Assembly: GCA_023408075.1 (NCBI GenBank)
Contig: JAEYKW010000015.1
Location: 345,665-409,664, forward strand
Reading direction: 5' to 3'
DNA length: 64,000 nucleotides
From: Bacillota bacterium
Lineage (GTDB): Bacteria > Bacillota > Clostridia > Christensenellales > SZUA-584
This document shows positions 7,819-15,504 of the stretch, piece by piece. The notes beneath the pieces were generated by a model that was not told where the DNA came from, did not search any database, and saw only the letters and a program-made list of their open reading frames with translations. The translations under genes and the position numbers were made by a program. Position 1 is the stretch's first letter. The number at the start of each line of letters is the position of its first letter.

Positions 7819-9684
7819 TTACGCCCTCGCCCTTAGTACACTCTGTTTTCTTGCCGACCTAAACACTTCGTAAGGTGACGGGTTATTGTTATTGTAAATA
7901 TTGTAGGTATTCCCCGTCTTGCCGGAGCCCATCGACGCAGTATCCGAGGCTGTGTGAACATATGCCCCGGACGGCAGCGTGACCGCTTCGGGTCCTTCTT
8001 CTCCAACCACATACGTACCAGCCTCATTAATTGGCCCGCCGTCAGCTTTAAACAGCCCAATGATCCAATCAATGGCACCGCCGAAAATCTCAAACAGCCA
8101 TTTTATCGGCGTCACAATAATCTCTATCAATGCCCCGATTGGTTTAAGAATCGGTGCCAGCAGTTCTAAAACACCAGCTATTGCACTAATCAGCGGTTCT
8201 AAGGCAGGCAGCAGCGTTTGCGCCAAAATTCCAACCATATCAAATACGGGTGACAATGCATCGAATACAGTTGATACCAAGTCAATGATCGGCGGCAAAA
8301 TGGTATCAATGATCACGTTGAGCAGTTTGGTGATGGGCGGCAGCAGCTTCTCAATGAGTGATTTGAAAATGGTCATGAGCGGCGGAAGGATAGTCTGAAC
8401 AAACGTATTAAACATATCCATCAGCGGCGGAAGGATCGTATCAATGACGCTCTGAAATAAATCCATCAGCGGCGGCAACAGATTCTCTATTAAGGCTTTA
8501 AAGACCGTTTCCAGCACCGGAAGGATTTGCTCAGAAAATACTCGGAACAGCTCCATCAAAGGCGGCATGATGCTGGCTATGATCGTCTGGAACAACCCGA
8601 TGAGCGGCGGAAGGAGGCCTTCAATAAATGTCGTGAACATCTCCGCCAGTGGCGGCAGTATATCCTCCGTGAAAACCTTAAACAGTTCCATGAGCGGCGG
8701 CATCACAACGGATAGAATTTCGGTAAATATCGTCAAGAGTGATCCGATCAGGGCCAGTATCGGCTCGAGCGCCGTCATAAGTGGGGGCAGCACGTCTTCA
8801 ATTAATATATTAAAGAGATCCATGAGCGGCGGCATAAGCGTGTTTACGAGCTCCCCAAAAGCGCCGATTATCATCGTGAAAAGTGGAGCCATAGCCGCCA
8901 TGATGCCGGGAAGAGATTCCATCAAGACATTGATCAGGCCCGTCACAACCGGCATAAGGGTTGATAGGGCCGACGTGAGCCCGCTTGAAACCGTCGTTTG
9001 AAGCTGTGACAGCGTATCGCTGAGCGTGGCTCCGGCTTCGACAGTGTCCTCACCCAGCACAATACCAAGATCATTTGCCTCTGTTTTCATAGCCGAAATG
9101 CCATCTGCGCCCATTTCAAATACGGCACCGAGCTCGGTTGCCGACCGTCCGAGAAGCGCACTGGCAAGCGCCGTGCGCTCTGTCTCATTGGTCATACCTG
9201 ATAAACCTGAGATCGTCTCGCTTAAAAGCGTCTCCTGATCTTTTAGATTCCCGCTCGAATCCGTGACCGAAATCCCAAGCCTTTTAAACGCATCTGCATA
9301 CTGGCCTGTACCGCCTACCGCATCCTGTGCCGCCTTTGCCAAAGTCTTCACGCCCACCTGCAGCGTTGAAATATCCGCACCGTTCTGTGACAAGATATAA
9401 TTCCATTCCTGATACGCTTTCGTGGAGATGCCTATTTTATCAGAATTTTCGCTGATATCATCACTGGCCGAGGCCACTTTGGTAACGAGCGCGGACACGG
9501 CGGTTCCGGCAGCAGCAACGCCGGAAACGATCGCCGCGCCCGATTTTAAAATGCTTGCGCCTGTCGAGCCAAATGATCTGGATGTCTTCTCCCCGGCAGA
9601 GTTCATGCTTGCAAGGTCTTTATGAACGGTATCGGTGCCCTTCATCAAGGCTTCGCCGTATACCTCAAACAGTTTAACTGCCAC
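7819..9684 (-). CDS. Tape measure protein with 15-residue LPPLM repeats
   Basis: 621 residues from a GTG start with GAGAGG upstream. The N-terminal 80 residues are helical and alanine/serine-rich, followed by a TP901-type tape-measure region (TKAYQEWNYILSQNGADISTLQVGVKTLAKAAQDAV; MTNETERTALASALLGRSATELGAVFEMG). Residues about 282-475 hold at least ten uninterrupted copies of a 15-residue unit of the form LPPLM-x-LF-x5-E-x-I, each starting with a Pro-Pro pair. The C-terminus has a small NEAGTYVVGEEGPEAVTLPSGAYV module typical of tape measures. The length is short for a siphovirus and predicts a tail of roughly 90 nm at 1.5 angstroms per residue; that length is inference. Confidence 0.85.
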   Translation of the reverse strand: MAVKLFEVYGEALMKGTDTVHKDLASMNSAGEKTSRSFGSTGASILKSGAAIVSGVAAAGTAVSALVTKVASASDDISENSDKIGISTKAYQEWNYILSQNGADISTLQVGVKTLAKAAQDAVGGTGQYADAFKRLGISVTDSSGNLKDQETLLSETISGLSGMTNETERTALASALLGRSATELGAVFEMGADGISAMKTEANDLGIVLGEDTVEAGATLSDTLSQLQTTVSSGLTSALSTLMPVVTGLINVLMESLPGIMAAMAPLFTMIIGAFGELVNTLMPPLMDLFNILIEDVLPPLMTALEPILALIGSLLTIFTEILSVVMPPLMELFKVFTEDILPPLAEMFTTFIEGLLPPLIGLFQTIIASIMPPLMELFRVFSEQILPVLETVFKALIENLLPPLMDLFQSVIDTILPPLMDMFNTFVQTILPPLMTIFKSLIEKLLPPITKLLNVIIDTILPPIIDLVSTVFDALSPVFDMVGILAQTLLPALEPLISAIAGVLELLAPILKPIGALIEIIVTPIKWLFEIFGGAIDWIIGLFKADGGPINEAGTYVVGEEGPEAVTLPSGAYVHTASDTASMGSGKTGNTYNIYNNNNPSPYEVFRSARKQSVLRARA

Positions 9685-10030
9685 GTCGTTTCATCCTCTC
9701 GTATGCTTTTTGGGCGGTTTGCTCAACATCATCCCATTTTGTCGCTTTGGTTTGCTTTTGCGCCCGCCACCGTTTCTTGAAATCATTTAAAGTCATGAGC
9801 TTTGGCCGCTTTCCAAACATTTTATTGTTCGGCAGCGCGTTCCACCCGGCAAAATACGCAAGCCACTGTTGTTCAATAAACTTCTCTTGATTCTTCTCGA
9901 TATCATAGGCGTACAAATCAAAAACGAGCCTGTAATGCTCGTTTTGAATGCGATTTGTGAATGCGAAATGCAGAAATCCGGTTATTTCAGCGCCGCGAAC
10001 ATGTCCGCAACCGTACGCTGCGCAGACATA
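9674..10030 (-). CDS. Tail assembly chaperone, -1 frame extension (gpT-like)
   Basis: This frame has only a TTG (9916) without a convincing ribosome-binding site. It is open without a stop from 9674 back through the end of the preceding chaperone gene and beyond the T7 slippery site at 10030-10036. A -1 slip there would add about 118 residues (starting YVCAAYGCG, ending KAYERMKRRGS) to the first 107 residues of the upstream product, giving a fusion of about 225 residues. This is the gpG/gpGT arrangement found upstream of tape-measure genes in many siphoviruses. Expression by independent initiation at the TTG cannot be excluded. Confidence 0.7.
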   Translation of the reverse strand, partial: YVCAAYGCGHVRGAEITGFLHFAFTNRIQNEHYRLVFDLYAYDIEKNQEKFIEQQWLAYFAGWNALPNNKMFGKRPKLMTLNDFKKRWRAQKQTKATKWDDVEQTAQKAYERMKRRGS

Positions 10031-10350
10031 AAAAAATCGCGGAAGTCCTCGTGCTCAAAGACTGCCTTGCGAAGCGTCTCATAGTCCTTAAATCCCATCT
10101 TCTCAATGTCTTTCGCGCCGGTCACGTCGGACAGAAAAGCATTGATTTCCCGCTCAGCATAACCGGTATTTTTGAAAATAAGCCCAATGAGCTGCTTTGT
10201 CTGAGCCGCTTGAGCCTCTGCGCTCTTCATGAGATCAGCGACCTCTTTTTGCTCTTTTTGTGCCATGTCCTCGATCACATCCGCATACCCAACCGCTTTG
10301 AGAACGCGAATAAAAAGACTCACAGAGTGAGCCGTGAAGTTAACCGTCAT
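9982..10350 (-). CDS. Tail assembly chaperone (gpG-like)
   Basis: 122 residues, all-alpha, with GGGAG upstream of the ATG. Its size and position (after the major tail protein, before the tape measure) match gpG-type chaperones, which coat the tape-measure protein during tail assembly. The stretch ...EHEDFRDFFMSAQ is encoded by the run of seven Ts used for frameshifting, so 107 of the 122 residues are shared with the longer fusion. Confidence 0.75.
   Translation of the reverse strand: MTVNFTAHSVSLFIRVLKAVGYADVIEDMAQKEQKEVADLMKSAEAQAAQTKQLIGLIFKNTGYAEREINAFLSDVTGAKDIEKMGFKDYETLRKAVFEHEDFRDFFMSAQRTVADMFAALK
10030..10036 (-). other. Slippery heptamer T TTT TTT for -1 frameshift
   Basis: In the zero frame the minus strand reads GAT TTT TTT ATG, so the seven Ts are phased exactly as X XXY YYZ. 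The -1 frame is open from here to 9674. No experiment supports it; phasing, frame opening and gene context are seen directly. Confidence 0.75.
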
Positions 10351-10531
10351 TTTGATCTCCCTTCTCTATAGGCTTTTTCGCCGCAAGCTTCTGAGATTTG
10401 TACCCTGCCCGTTTGAGCAGATCGATCTCTGTTTTATCGTCTGTATCATAGACGCCATCAATAAAGCGGGCGACAAAATATACACCGCCGCCGTCCGCGA
10501 ACTGGACTTTCCCATCACCGAAGAATCTCAT
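10340..10531 (-). CDS. Small phage tail-region protein
   Basis: 63 residues starting at MRFFGDGKVQFADGG, chosen because AGAGGTGCGGGT precedes this ATG; upstream in-frame codons lie inside the tail-protein gene. It is short and beta-rich at the start, with a lysine-rich C-terminus (AGYKSQKLAAKKPIEKGDQNDG). It sits between the major tail protein and the chaperone, and the chaperone start overlaps its stop region. No function is recognised. Confidence 0.6.
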   Translation of the reverse strand: MRFFGDGKVQFADGGGVYFVARFIDGVYDTDDKTEIDLLKRAGYKSQKLAAKKPIEKGDQNDG

Positions 10532-10541
10532 ACCCGCACCT

Positions 10542-11333
10542 CTACGCTGCGTCCATGGTAATCGAGATTGCTTCCGTGGCCGCGTCGATCGTTGCGGTTC
10601 CACTCACAGCCGCATAACCGGTCTTGGTTGCTGTGTAACCAACCTTCCCAAACGTGCAGGCGAACACCACAACTCCGGATTCGTTCGTTATACCCGTCTG
10701 TCCATCGTCAAGAACGACAGCCGCGCCCGCAATCGCTGCAGGTGTTTCGGCGTCATCGGTAATCGTGAATGTGACGGTGGCCGCTTCGAACTCAATCACA
10801 TACGGATAGGTCTCTTCATCCTCGGGATCGAAGGTTTCAGGATCGATATGGCCGGTGAATATCACTTCCGGCACAATTTCCTCGCCCTTTGCCATGGAAA
10901 GTGTAAAAGGGTTGTCACCCAAAGCGTTTTTAACGATGACGGCCATGCAGTTTCCGCTTCTATCCTGCCCCACCCACGCCACATTCTTGATATAACTCTG
11001 CGAAAGGTTGATCGTCCGATAGACGCTCTGGATGCCCGCTGTCACCGCTCCGGCCATCATGCCGGCATAATACTTGAGAAAGTTCTGGACGTTGATTTTC
11101 AGTGATCTCACAGTCAGCTGCGGGCGCATCATCACCATATCGCGTGCGCCCTTCACCGGCGCAATGTCCGAATCGGCTTCACGTTCGCGAAACTCCACAT
11201 TGTCGTTGAACTCGTTCCCGCCCTTCGTCAGCCCCACAAGAAACTCGTCAGGCTCCCGGTAATTAAAATAGACGGCTCCCGGTCCCAAGAACTCATTATC
11301 AGGCTGCCCCGAGCCCGGCCATGCTTTATTCAT
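10542..11333 (-). CDS. Major tail tube protein with C-terminal Ig-like domain
   Basis: 263 residues, AAAGGAG upstream. The N-terminal 170 residues fit siphovirus major tail proteins (GPGAVYFNYREPDEFLVGLTKGGNEFND; KINVQNFLKYYAG), the protein that polymerises as hexamers into the tail tube. From about residue 180 there is an added domain (AAIAGAAVVLDDGQTGITNESGVVVFACTFG...VGYTATKTGYA) of the Ig-like/carboxypeptidase-regulatory type. It would decorate the tail surface and may bind cell-surface carbohydrate. Confidence 0.8.
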   Translation of the reverse strand: MNKAWPGSGQPDNEFLGPGAVYFNYREPDEFLVGLTKGGNEFNDNVEFREREADSDIAPVKGARDMVMMRPQLTVRSLKINVQNFLKYYAGMMAGAVTAGIQSVYRTINLSQSYIKNVAWVGQDRSGNCMAVIVKNALGDNPFTLSMAKGEEIVPEVIFTGHIDPETFDPEDEETYPYVIEFEAATVTFTITDDAETPAAIAGAAVVLDDGQTGITNESGVVVFACTFGKVGYTATKTGYAAVSGTATIDAATEAISITMDAA

Positions 11334-11347
11334 TGCTTTTCTCCTTT

Positions 11348-11731
11348 TTATTTAAATCTTGTTTTTAAAAGGTATGTCATACGTGTCCGCCGTACAAACT
11401 CATCCGAGTCAGGCACATCCCCGATGATACCGCGCTGCGCCCACGCAGAAAGCTTGTTGGTTGTGATATGGTTATTCGCCATGGCCGCATCAATCTGCGT
11501 CACAGCAGCCTCTAGATTTGTGCTGTCCGGGTTATTATCCCAGACATTGATCGTCAGCGTCAGGTTGACATCGTCGCTGGTGTCGATCAACGTTTCAGCA
11601 CTTGGTGTAATGTCGAAAACGGCATAAGGATAGGCCACGTTATCAGGCGGCTTCTTGGCATGGCATGGAATATCCACGTTATCGAGCACATCCCCCACAG
11701 CCGCATATACAGCATCACGTTTAATCGACAT
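11348..11731 (-). CDS. Tail terminator/completion protein
   Basis: 127 residues from MSIKRDAVYAAVGDVLDN, with AAGGAG about 10 nt upstream. The small alpha/beta protein with AYPYAVFDI and the LTLTINVWDNNPDSTNLEAAVTQID segment fits the tail-completion (gpU/DUF3168-like) group that caps the tail tube. The position directly before the major tail protein agrees. Confidence 0.6.
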   Translation of the reverse strand: MSIKRDAVYAAVGDVLDNVDIPCHAKKPPDNVAYPYAVFDITPSAETLIDTSDDVNLTLTINVWDNNPDSTNLEAAVTQIDAAMANNHITTNKLSAWAQRGIIGDVPDSDEFVRRTRMTYLLKTRFK

Positions 11732-12101
11732 GTTGGTGATACTCCTTTTCAACGATCTCCTGAATTTCTTTCGCGTTTTCCTCAAAAGCAGGCTGGATAT
11801 GTGGGTAAGCCGGAGCCGTTCGCGTCCCTGTTTCCAGAAACACGCCTAAGAGATCGTCCGTGCCCACGATAGCTCGCCCATCACCGTATGAAGACTTTAT
11901 TGTCTCACGGTACGTGCCTGGGTCTCTTTCCTTTGGCTCCCTCTGTTTCGACGTATACACACCGTCAGCCGATGTTTTGCTTTGTACAGGCGCTCTATCC
12001 CGCGCTTTTTGCCGAGCAAAGTCGGCTATCTCTTCAAGCGCCGCATCGTTCGCTCTGTCGATCATATCCTCAACGTCCGTCAAATACGATTTAAACCCCA
12101 T
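11721..12101 (-). CDS. HK97 gp10-like head-tail protein
   Basis: 126 residues. The N-terminal helix (VEDMIDRANDAALEEIADFARQKARDRAPV) and the later GVFLETGTRTAPAYPHIQPAFEENA are the characteristic segments of HK97-gp10/neck-type proteins, which join the head connector to the tail. It overlaps both neighbours slightly, as in a tightly packed morphogenesis operon. Confidence 0.8.
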   Translation of the reverse strand: MGFKSYLTDVEDMIDRANDAALEEIADFARQKARDRAPVQSKTSADGVYTSKQREPKERDPGTYRETIKSSYGDGRAIVGTDDLLGVFLETGTRTAPAYPHIQPAFEENAKEIQEIVEKEYHQHVD

Positions 12102-12450
12102 CGCTCAGACCCTCCGGCGGCTTTATCCTCAGCTTCCCGGTAATTAACAGGCTGCGCCGCGCATAATCCTGCTGGATAGGCGCGAGAATGTCATACCACT
12201 CGCCGCGGTCATCCAATATGACCATATCCGAAGTGATAGTCGTATCGCTGTCATACCTGATCACAAACTGCACGCTGACCGAACTTGTAAGCACCTGCGC
12301 CTGCCACGTTTCCGCGCTGCTGAGCAGCTTCTTCTGCGCATGAACCGTTCTGAACAAGGACCAATGCGTGACCGACTCATGCATGGCGTTCTTTGTGTCG
12401 TCATCTTTGGAATAGATTTTAATGATCGTCTTTAGCGCCCCAGCCCTCAT
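12091..12450 (-). CDS. Head closure protein (SPP1 gp16-like)
   Basis: 119 residues, beta-barrel-like sequence: IIKIYSKDDDTKNAMHESVTHWSLFRTVHAQKK, then SVQFVIRYDSDTTITSDMVILDDRGEWYDILAPIQ. Both segments match the phage head-tail joining/head-closure family. It is the third connector in the portal-connector-closure series. Start and stop codons overlap those of the adjacent genes. Confidence 0.75.
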   Translation of the reverse strand: MRAGALKTIIKIYSKDDDTKNAMHESVTHWSLFRTVHAQKKLLSSAETWQAQVLTSSVSVQFVIRYDSDTTITSDMVILDDRGEWYDILAPIQQDYARRSLLITGKLRIKPPEGLSDGV

Positions 12451-13040
12451 ACAGGCACCACCCTGTCCATATCGAGCAACGCCTCGGCACCGAATGGCAG
12501 GGACATTGCCGAAACGCCTTGCCCGATCACGGTATTCTCACGATTCTCATAATAATGACCGACCGTCAGCAGTATTGCATGCTTGACATATTGGGGCACA
12601 CTGGCCGCGTCTGGACCGTACCCGCATGTGTACTCGATCTCAATCGGATATCCCGCCGCCAAGCTGATTGACGGTGCCGCAACCCAGCTGGGAAAATAGA
12701 TGATGCCCGGCTGCACATCCTTGTCGATGGCGAAATTCGTATTCTCAGTCAGCGTGATCAAGCTCCCGTCTGTCTTTCTGCATTTGAACGCCGTCACTGA
12801 TAACAGATTGGGCATTGGCACGCTTATGACGCCCATAAAACCGGTCAGCTTAAGCACCCACGTTTGGGTTATATACGCACGGTTTGAGTACCCTTCACAC
12901 CGCTGACGCGCCACTTTCATAATCGAGCTGATATATGCATCGTCCGAAGCCCAGTCAACACGCAGGTGTTTCTTGACTTCCTCCAACGTGACGGGCTCGG
13001 TTGCTGCGTCGGTTTTTCTATGGACATCATAGCGTGCCAT
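12447..13040 (-). CDS. Head-tail connector protein (gp6/gp15-like)
   Basis: 197 residues from MARYDVHRK; AAGGAG lies 8 nt upstream, while the ATG 6 nt earlier is too close to it. The opening TEPVTLEEVKKHLRVDWASDDAYISSIMKVARQRCE is the typical start of the connector family that forms a ring under the portal. Confidence 0.8.
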   Translation of the reverse strand: MARYDVHRKTDAATEPVTLEEVKKHLRVDWASDDAYISSIMKVARQRCEGYSNRAYITQTWVLKLTGFMGVISVPMPNLLSVTAFKCRKTDGSLITLTENTNFAIDKDVQPGIIYFPSWVAAPSISLAAGYPIEIEYTCGYGPDAASVPQYVKHAILLTVGHYYENRENTVIGQGVSAMSLPFGAEALLDMDRVVPV

Positions 13041-13045
13041 CACCA

Positions 13046-13258
13046 TTACTCCTTTTTACCCTCCGGGGCTTCCGGCGTTTCAGGTTTTTTCTTGTCTGCT
13101 GTCTGCTTTGCCTTCTGCTTGGCTGCTTCTCCGTCAGCCGCGATGGCATAATGACCGTCGATGAGCTGCTTGCCTTCGACTTCGCCCACGTCGATCACAT
13201 CACCGGCGCGACCTGTCACGCTGCCTTTCGCGTATGTGCTCTGCAACATCACTTTCAT
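13046..13258 (-). CDS. Small phage head-region protein
   Basis: 70 residues from MKVMLQSTY, preceded by AAGGAGG at ideal spacing. The first 40 residues look like a small beta domain (GSVTGRAGDVIDVGEVEGKQLIDGHYAIAA). The rest is a lysine/glutamate/proline tail. It lies between the capsid-associated protein and the first connector. Function unknown. Confidence 0.6.
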   Translation of the reverse strand: MKVMLQSTYAKGSVTGRAGDVIDVGEVEGKQLIDGHYAIAADGEAAKQKAKQTADKKKPETPEAPEGKKE

Positions 13259-13268
13259 ACTGGCCTCC

Positions 13269-13703
13269 TTATACGCCCGTCGCAAAAGCACTGGCAACAA
13301 CGTCCGCACCCTGCTTGACCGGTATCGCCGCAGCACTGTATCGCAGCGATACGACGCTTTCGATCACCGCCGCCGCCGTGGCCACAACAACCGCGCAGCG
13401 CACATAACGCTTGAGCGGCCTTTTCACATCCAGCACCAGCAGCTTATTATCAGCGCTCGTCGCACTTGCGGTGAAGCTCACAGTTGCGCCGGTAATATCC
13501 GCCGCGTCGCTCAGATTGGCAGCGCTGCCCTGCTGCGCCTTGAGCGTGACCACTGCACCGTCCGCGCAATCGCCCAGCGCCAGCACAAAGCAGACGTTGC
13601 CAAGTGCGCTCATATCCAGCGCATCGCCCGTCGTGGTGCCTGTGCCGGATGCCTGCGTGTCGATATCCTTGTTAAGGACAGCTTCTTTCAAAACACTCTG
13701 CAT
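13269..13703 (-). CDS. Capsid-associated beta-rich protein
   Basis: 144 residues, GGAGG before the ATG. The sequence is rich in Ala, Val, Thr and Gly, with alternating hydrophobic strands (VCFVLALGDCADGAVVTLKAQQG; LLVLDVKRPLKRYVRCAVVVAT). It follows the major capsid gene directly, where decoration or head-fibre proteins usually lie. The role is inferred from position only. Confidence 0.5.
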   Translation of the reverse strand: MQSVLKEAVLNKDIDTQASGTGTTTGDALDMSALGNVCFVLALGDCADGAVVTLKAQQGSAANLSDAADITGATVSFTASATSADNKLLVLDVKRPLKRYVRCAVVVATAAAVIESVVSLRYSAAAIPVKQGADVVASAFATGV

Positions 13704-13713
13704 ATTTTCCTCC

Positions 13714-14919
13714 TTACGGCTTCAGCTTGAGCCGCGCAAACGCTTCTTCCACCACCGGCATGCCGTCCGTCTGGGCCCGCAGGATAAAGCCGATCTGGTT
13801 TGTTCCAGCGTAGATTTCAACCAGACGCTGCAGTTCCACCATGAGGCTGTCAACGATCCAGTAAAATTTCATGTTGCCAAGGATCGTGACATACTGCGCA
13901 GCTGTAAACGTGTTCGGCGCGTACTCGGATTCGTTGACGCCGTATCCGAGCAATCTGTCCGGCTGGCCGGTCTGCATGGACGGCGACCAGATATATTGAC
14001 CCGTGGTATCCTTGAGCTTAGATACCTGCTTAACGCCGTCGCGATGCATATACCATTCCACACCGTTGCGGTACTGCGCTTTGAGCGCATATTTCATGTT
14101 AAGAAGATCGTCAGCACCGATAGCCGTGGACGATTCCGCCGTGATATCACGTGCCGTAGAGATACCATTGTCGGAAGCGATAAAGATACCAAGAGGCTTT
14201 GCCGCACCGTTGCCAGTCATGTATGACTCTTCTTGTGTCTCGCTCATGTCGAAGTTGAGCTCATCCAGCACAATCCTCTCGCCATCCATCGCGGTATTCT
14301 GCAGCAACGGGCGCGAGATTTTAATCAGATTGGTCATATAGTTGGGCTTGAACTCTCTTTTGCCGAATGCGAGCGAGCTATCTTCTCCGGCCGCACTGAT
14401 CTCTGCGCCCCACACAGCACCAGACGCGCGACTTGTCCGCTTCGGGAAACCCAAAGTCTGCGCACCGTCCAGTGTAAACGTCGTTGCTTTCGAGCGGATC
14501 ACGAGCGTGTTGTCGAGCTCCTTGATCAGCTGCGCACCGAATTTCTGCGGAGCGACAAGATATCCGGCCTGCGCCGGGTTCTCCATCTGTAGCGCGCGCA
14601 TATCCTGCACGTACTTTTCAGATGTCCCGCCAGCCAGATAGCTGCGGAAAGCCGCCATCTGCTTATCCTCAAGAGTTTCAGGTTTGGGATTGTCGCGATT
14701 CTCAAGCTGCTGCCCGCCGATCTCTTTCTCAAGCTCGAGCTGCCGCTCCTCAGTGTCGATCTGTCCCTTGAGCTTTTGTGCCTCGGTGAAAGCCGTATCA
14801 TAGCTCGTGCGCTCCTCGGGTGTCATCTCGCGGTTTTCTTTTTCCGCGCGGTCTAAAAAAGCCCTCGCATCTGCGACGGCCTTTGCGCGCTTCTGTCTCA
14901 GTTCCACAATGTTTGCCAT
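13714..14919 (-). CDS. HK97-fold major capsid protein
   Basis: 401 residues. The first 90 residues are a charged coiled-coil delta domain (LRQKRAKAVADARAFLDRAEKENREMTPEE) that acts as an internal scaffold in this family and is removed by the protease encoded upstream. The rest matches phage major capsid proteins (VAPQKFGAQLIKELDNTLVIRSKATTFTLDGAQTLGFPK; NFDMSETQEESYMTGNGAAKPLGIF; LDDLLNMKYAL-like segment). The ATG overlaps the protease stop (TAATG). Confidence 0.93.
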   Translation of the reverse strand: MANIVELRQKRAKAVADARAFLDRAEKENREMTPEERTSYDTAFTEAQKLKGQIDTEERQLELEKEIGGQQLENRDNPKPETLEDKQMAAFRSYLAGGTSEKYVQDMRALQMENPAQAGYLVAPQKFGAQLIKELDNTLVIRSKATTFTLDGAQTLGFPKRTSRASGAVWGAEISAAGEDSSLAFGKREFKPNYMTNLIKISRPLLQNTAMDGERIVLDELNFDMSETQEESYMTGNGAAKPLGIFIASDNGISTARDITAESSTAIGADDLLNMKYALKAQYRNGVEWYMHRDGVKQVSKLKDTTGQYIWSPSMQTGQPDRLLGYGVNESEYAPNTFTAAQYVTILGNMKFYWIVDSLMVELQRLVEIYAGTNQIGFILRAQTDGMPVVEEAFARLKLKP

Positions 14920-15488
14920 TAGCATTCAACCTCCATCAGTTTTAATTTTTCGTTTTCAAACCGATCCTTTTTCGGTTCAACTTTTTTTCTCTGCTCATAA
15001 AGGGAGCGGAGAGACACCTGCGTCTGTGAATACGCAGGAAATGCCACCGGGGATATCTCGATCAGCTCACCACGCTTGACCGTTCGCCTGATATTGCTTT
15101 TGTCCGTGTCATCCCAAAGGTCTTCAGTCACGTAGAAGCCGAACGACACACCGTCCACATCCCCGCGGTCTATCAGAGTCTTGGCGTCACGACCGTCCTG
15201 GGTATCCGGCAACTCATTCTCAAAATAAATGCCGTCCTTTTTTACGTCGAGGCGCAGAGTTTGGTTCTTTGTGGAGCCGAGCACCTTCGCGCTATCATGA
15301 GACCAGAGCATTTTAACTGTTCTTGTTTTCAGGCTCTCATCAAAGGCACCTGCCTCTATGACCTCCGTAAATCCCATGTCTTCTGACTGCTCATCATACG
15401 GCACGCCGCGCCCAGCAATCATCTTTTTACCGTCGCCCTCTTCTCTGGCTTCAAGCGGCAGCCTAATATACCGCTGCTCAATCTGCAT
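14919..15488 (-). CDS. HK97 family prohead protease
   Basis: 189 residues. MIAGRGVPYDEQSEDMGFTEVIEAGAF, the catalytic His in MLWSHDSAKVLG and the Ser in VDGVSFGFYV are the hallmarks of the phage prohead serine protease family. It cleaves the capsid delta domain during head maturation. AAGGAAGG precedes the ATG. It is coupled to the capsid gene and directly follows the portal gene. Confidence 0.93.
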   Translation of the reverse strand: MQIEQRYIRLPLEAREEGDGKKMIAGRGVPYDEQSEDMGFTEVIEAGAFDESLKTRTVKMLWSHDSAKVLGSTKNQTLRLDVKKDGIYFENELPDTQDGRDAKTLIDRGDVDGVSFGFYVTEDLWDDTDKSNIRRTVKRGELIEISPVAFPAYSQTQVSLRSLYEQRKKVEPKKDRFENEKLKLMEVEC

Positions 15489-15504
15489 TTTTTCACCTTC
15501 CTTT

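Noticed and set aside
8340..8840. CRISPR-like array of about 45-bp spaced repeats
   Set aside because: The periodicity is the coding of 15-residue protein repeats in the tape measure gene; there are no identical repeats with unique spacers.
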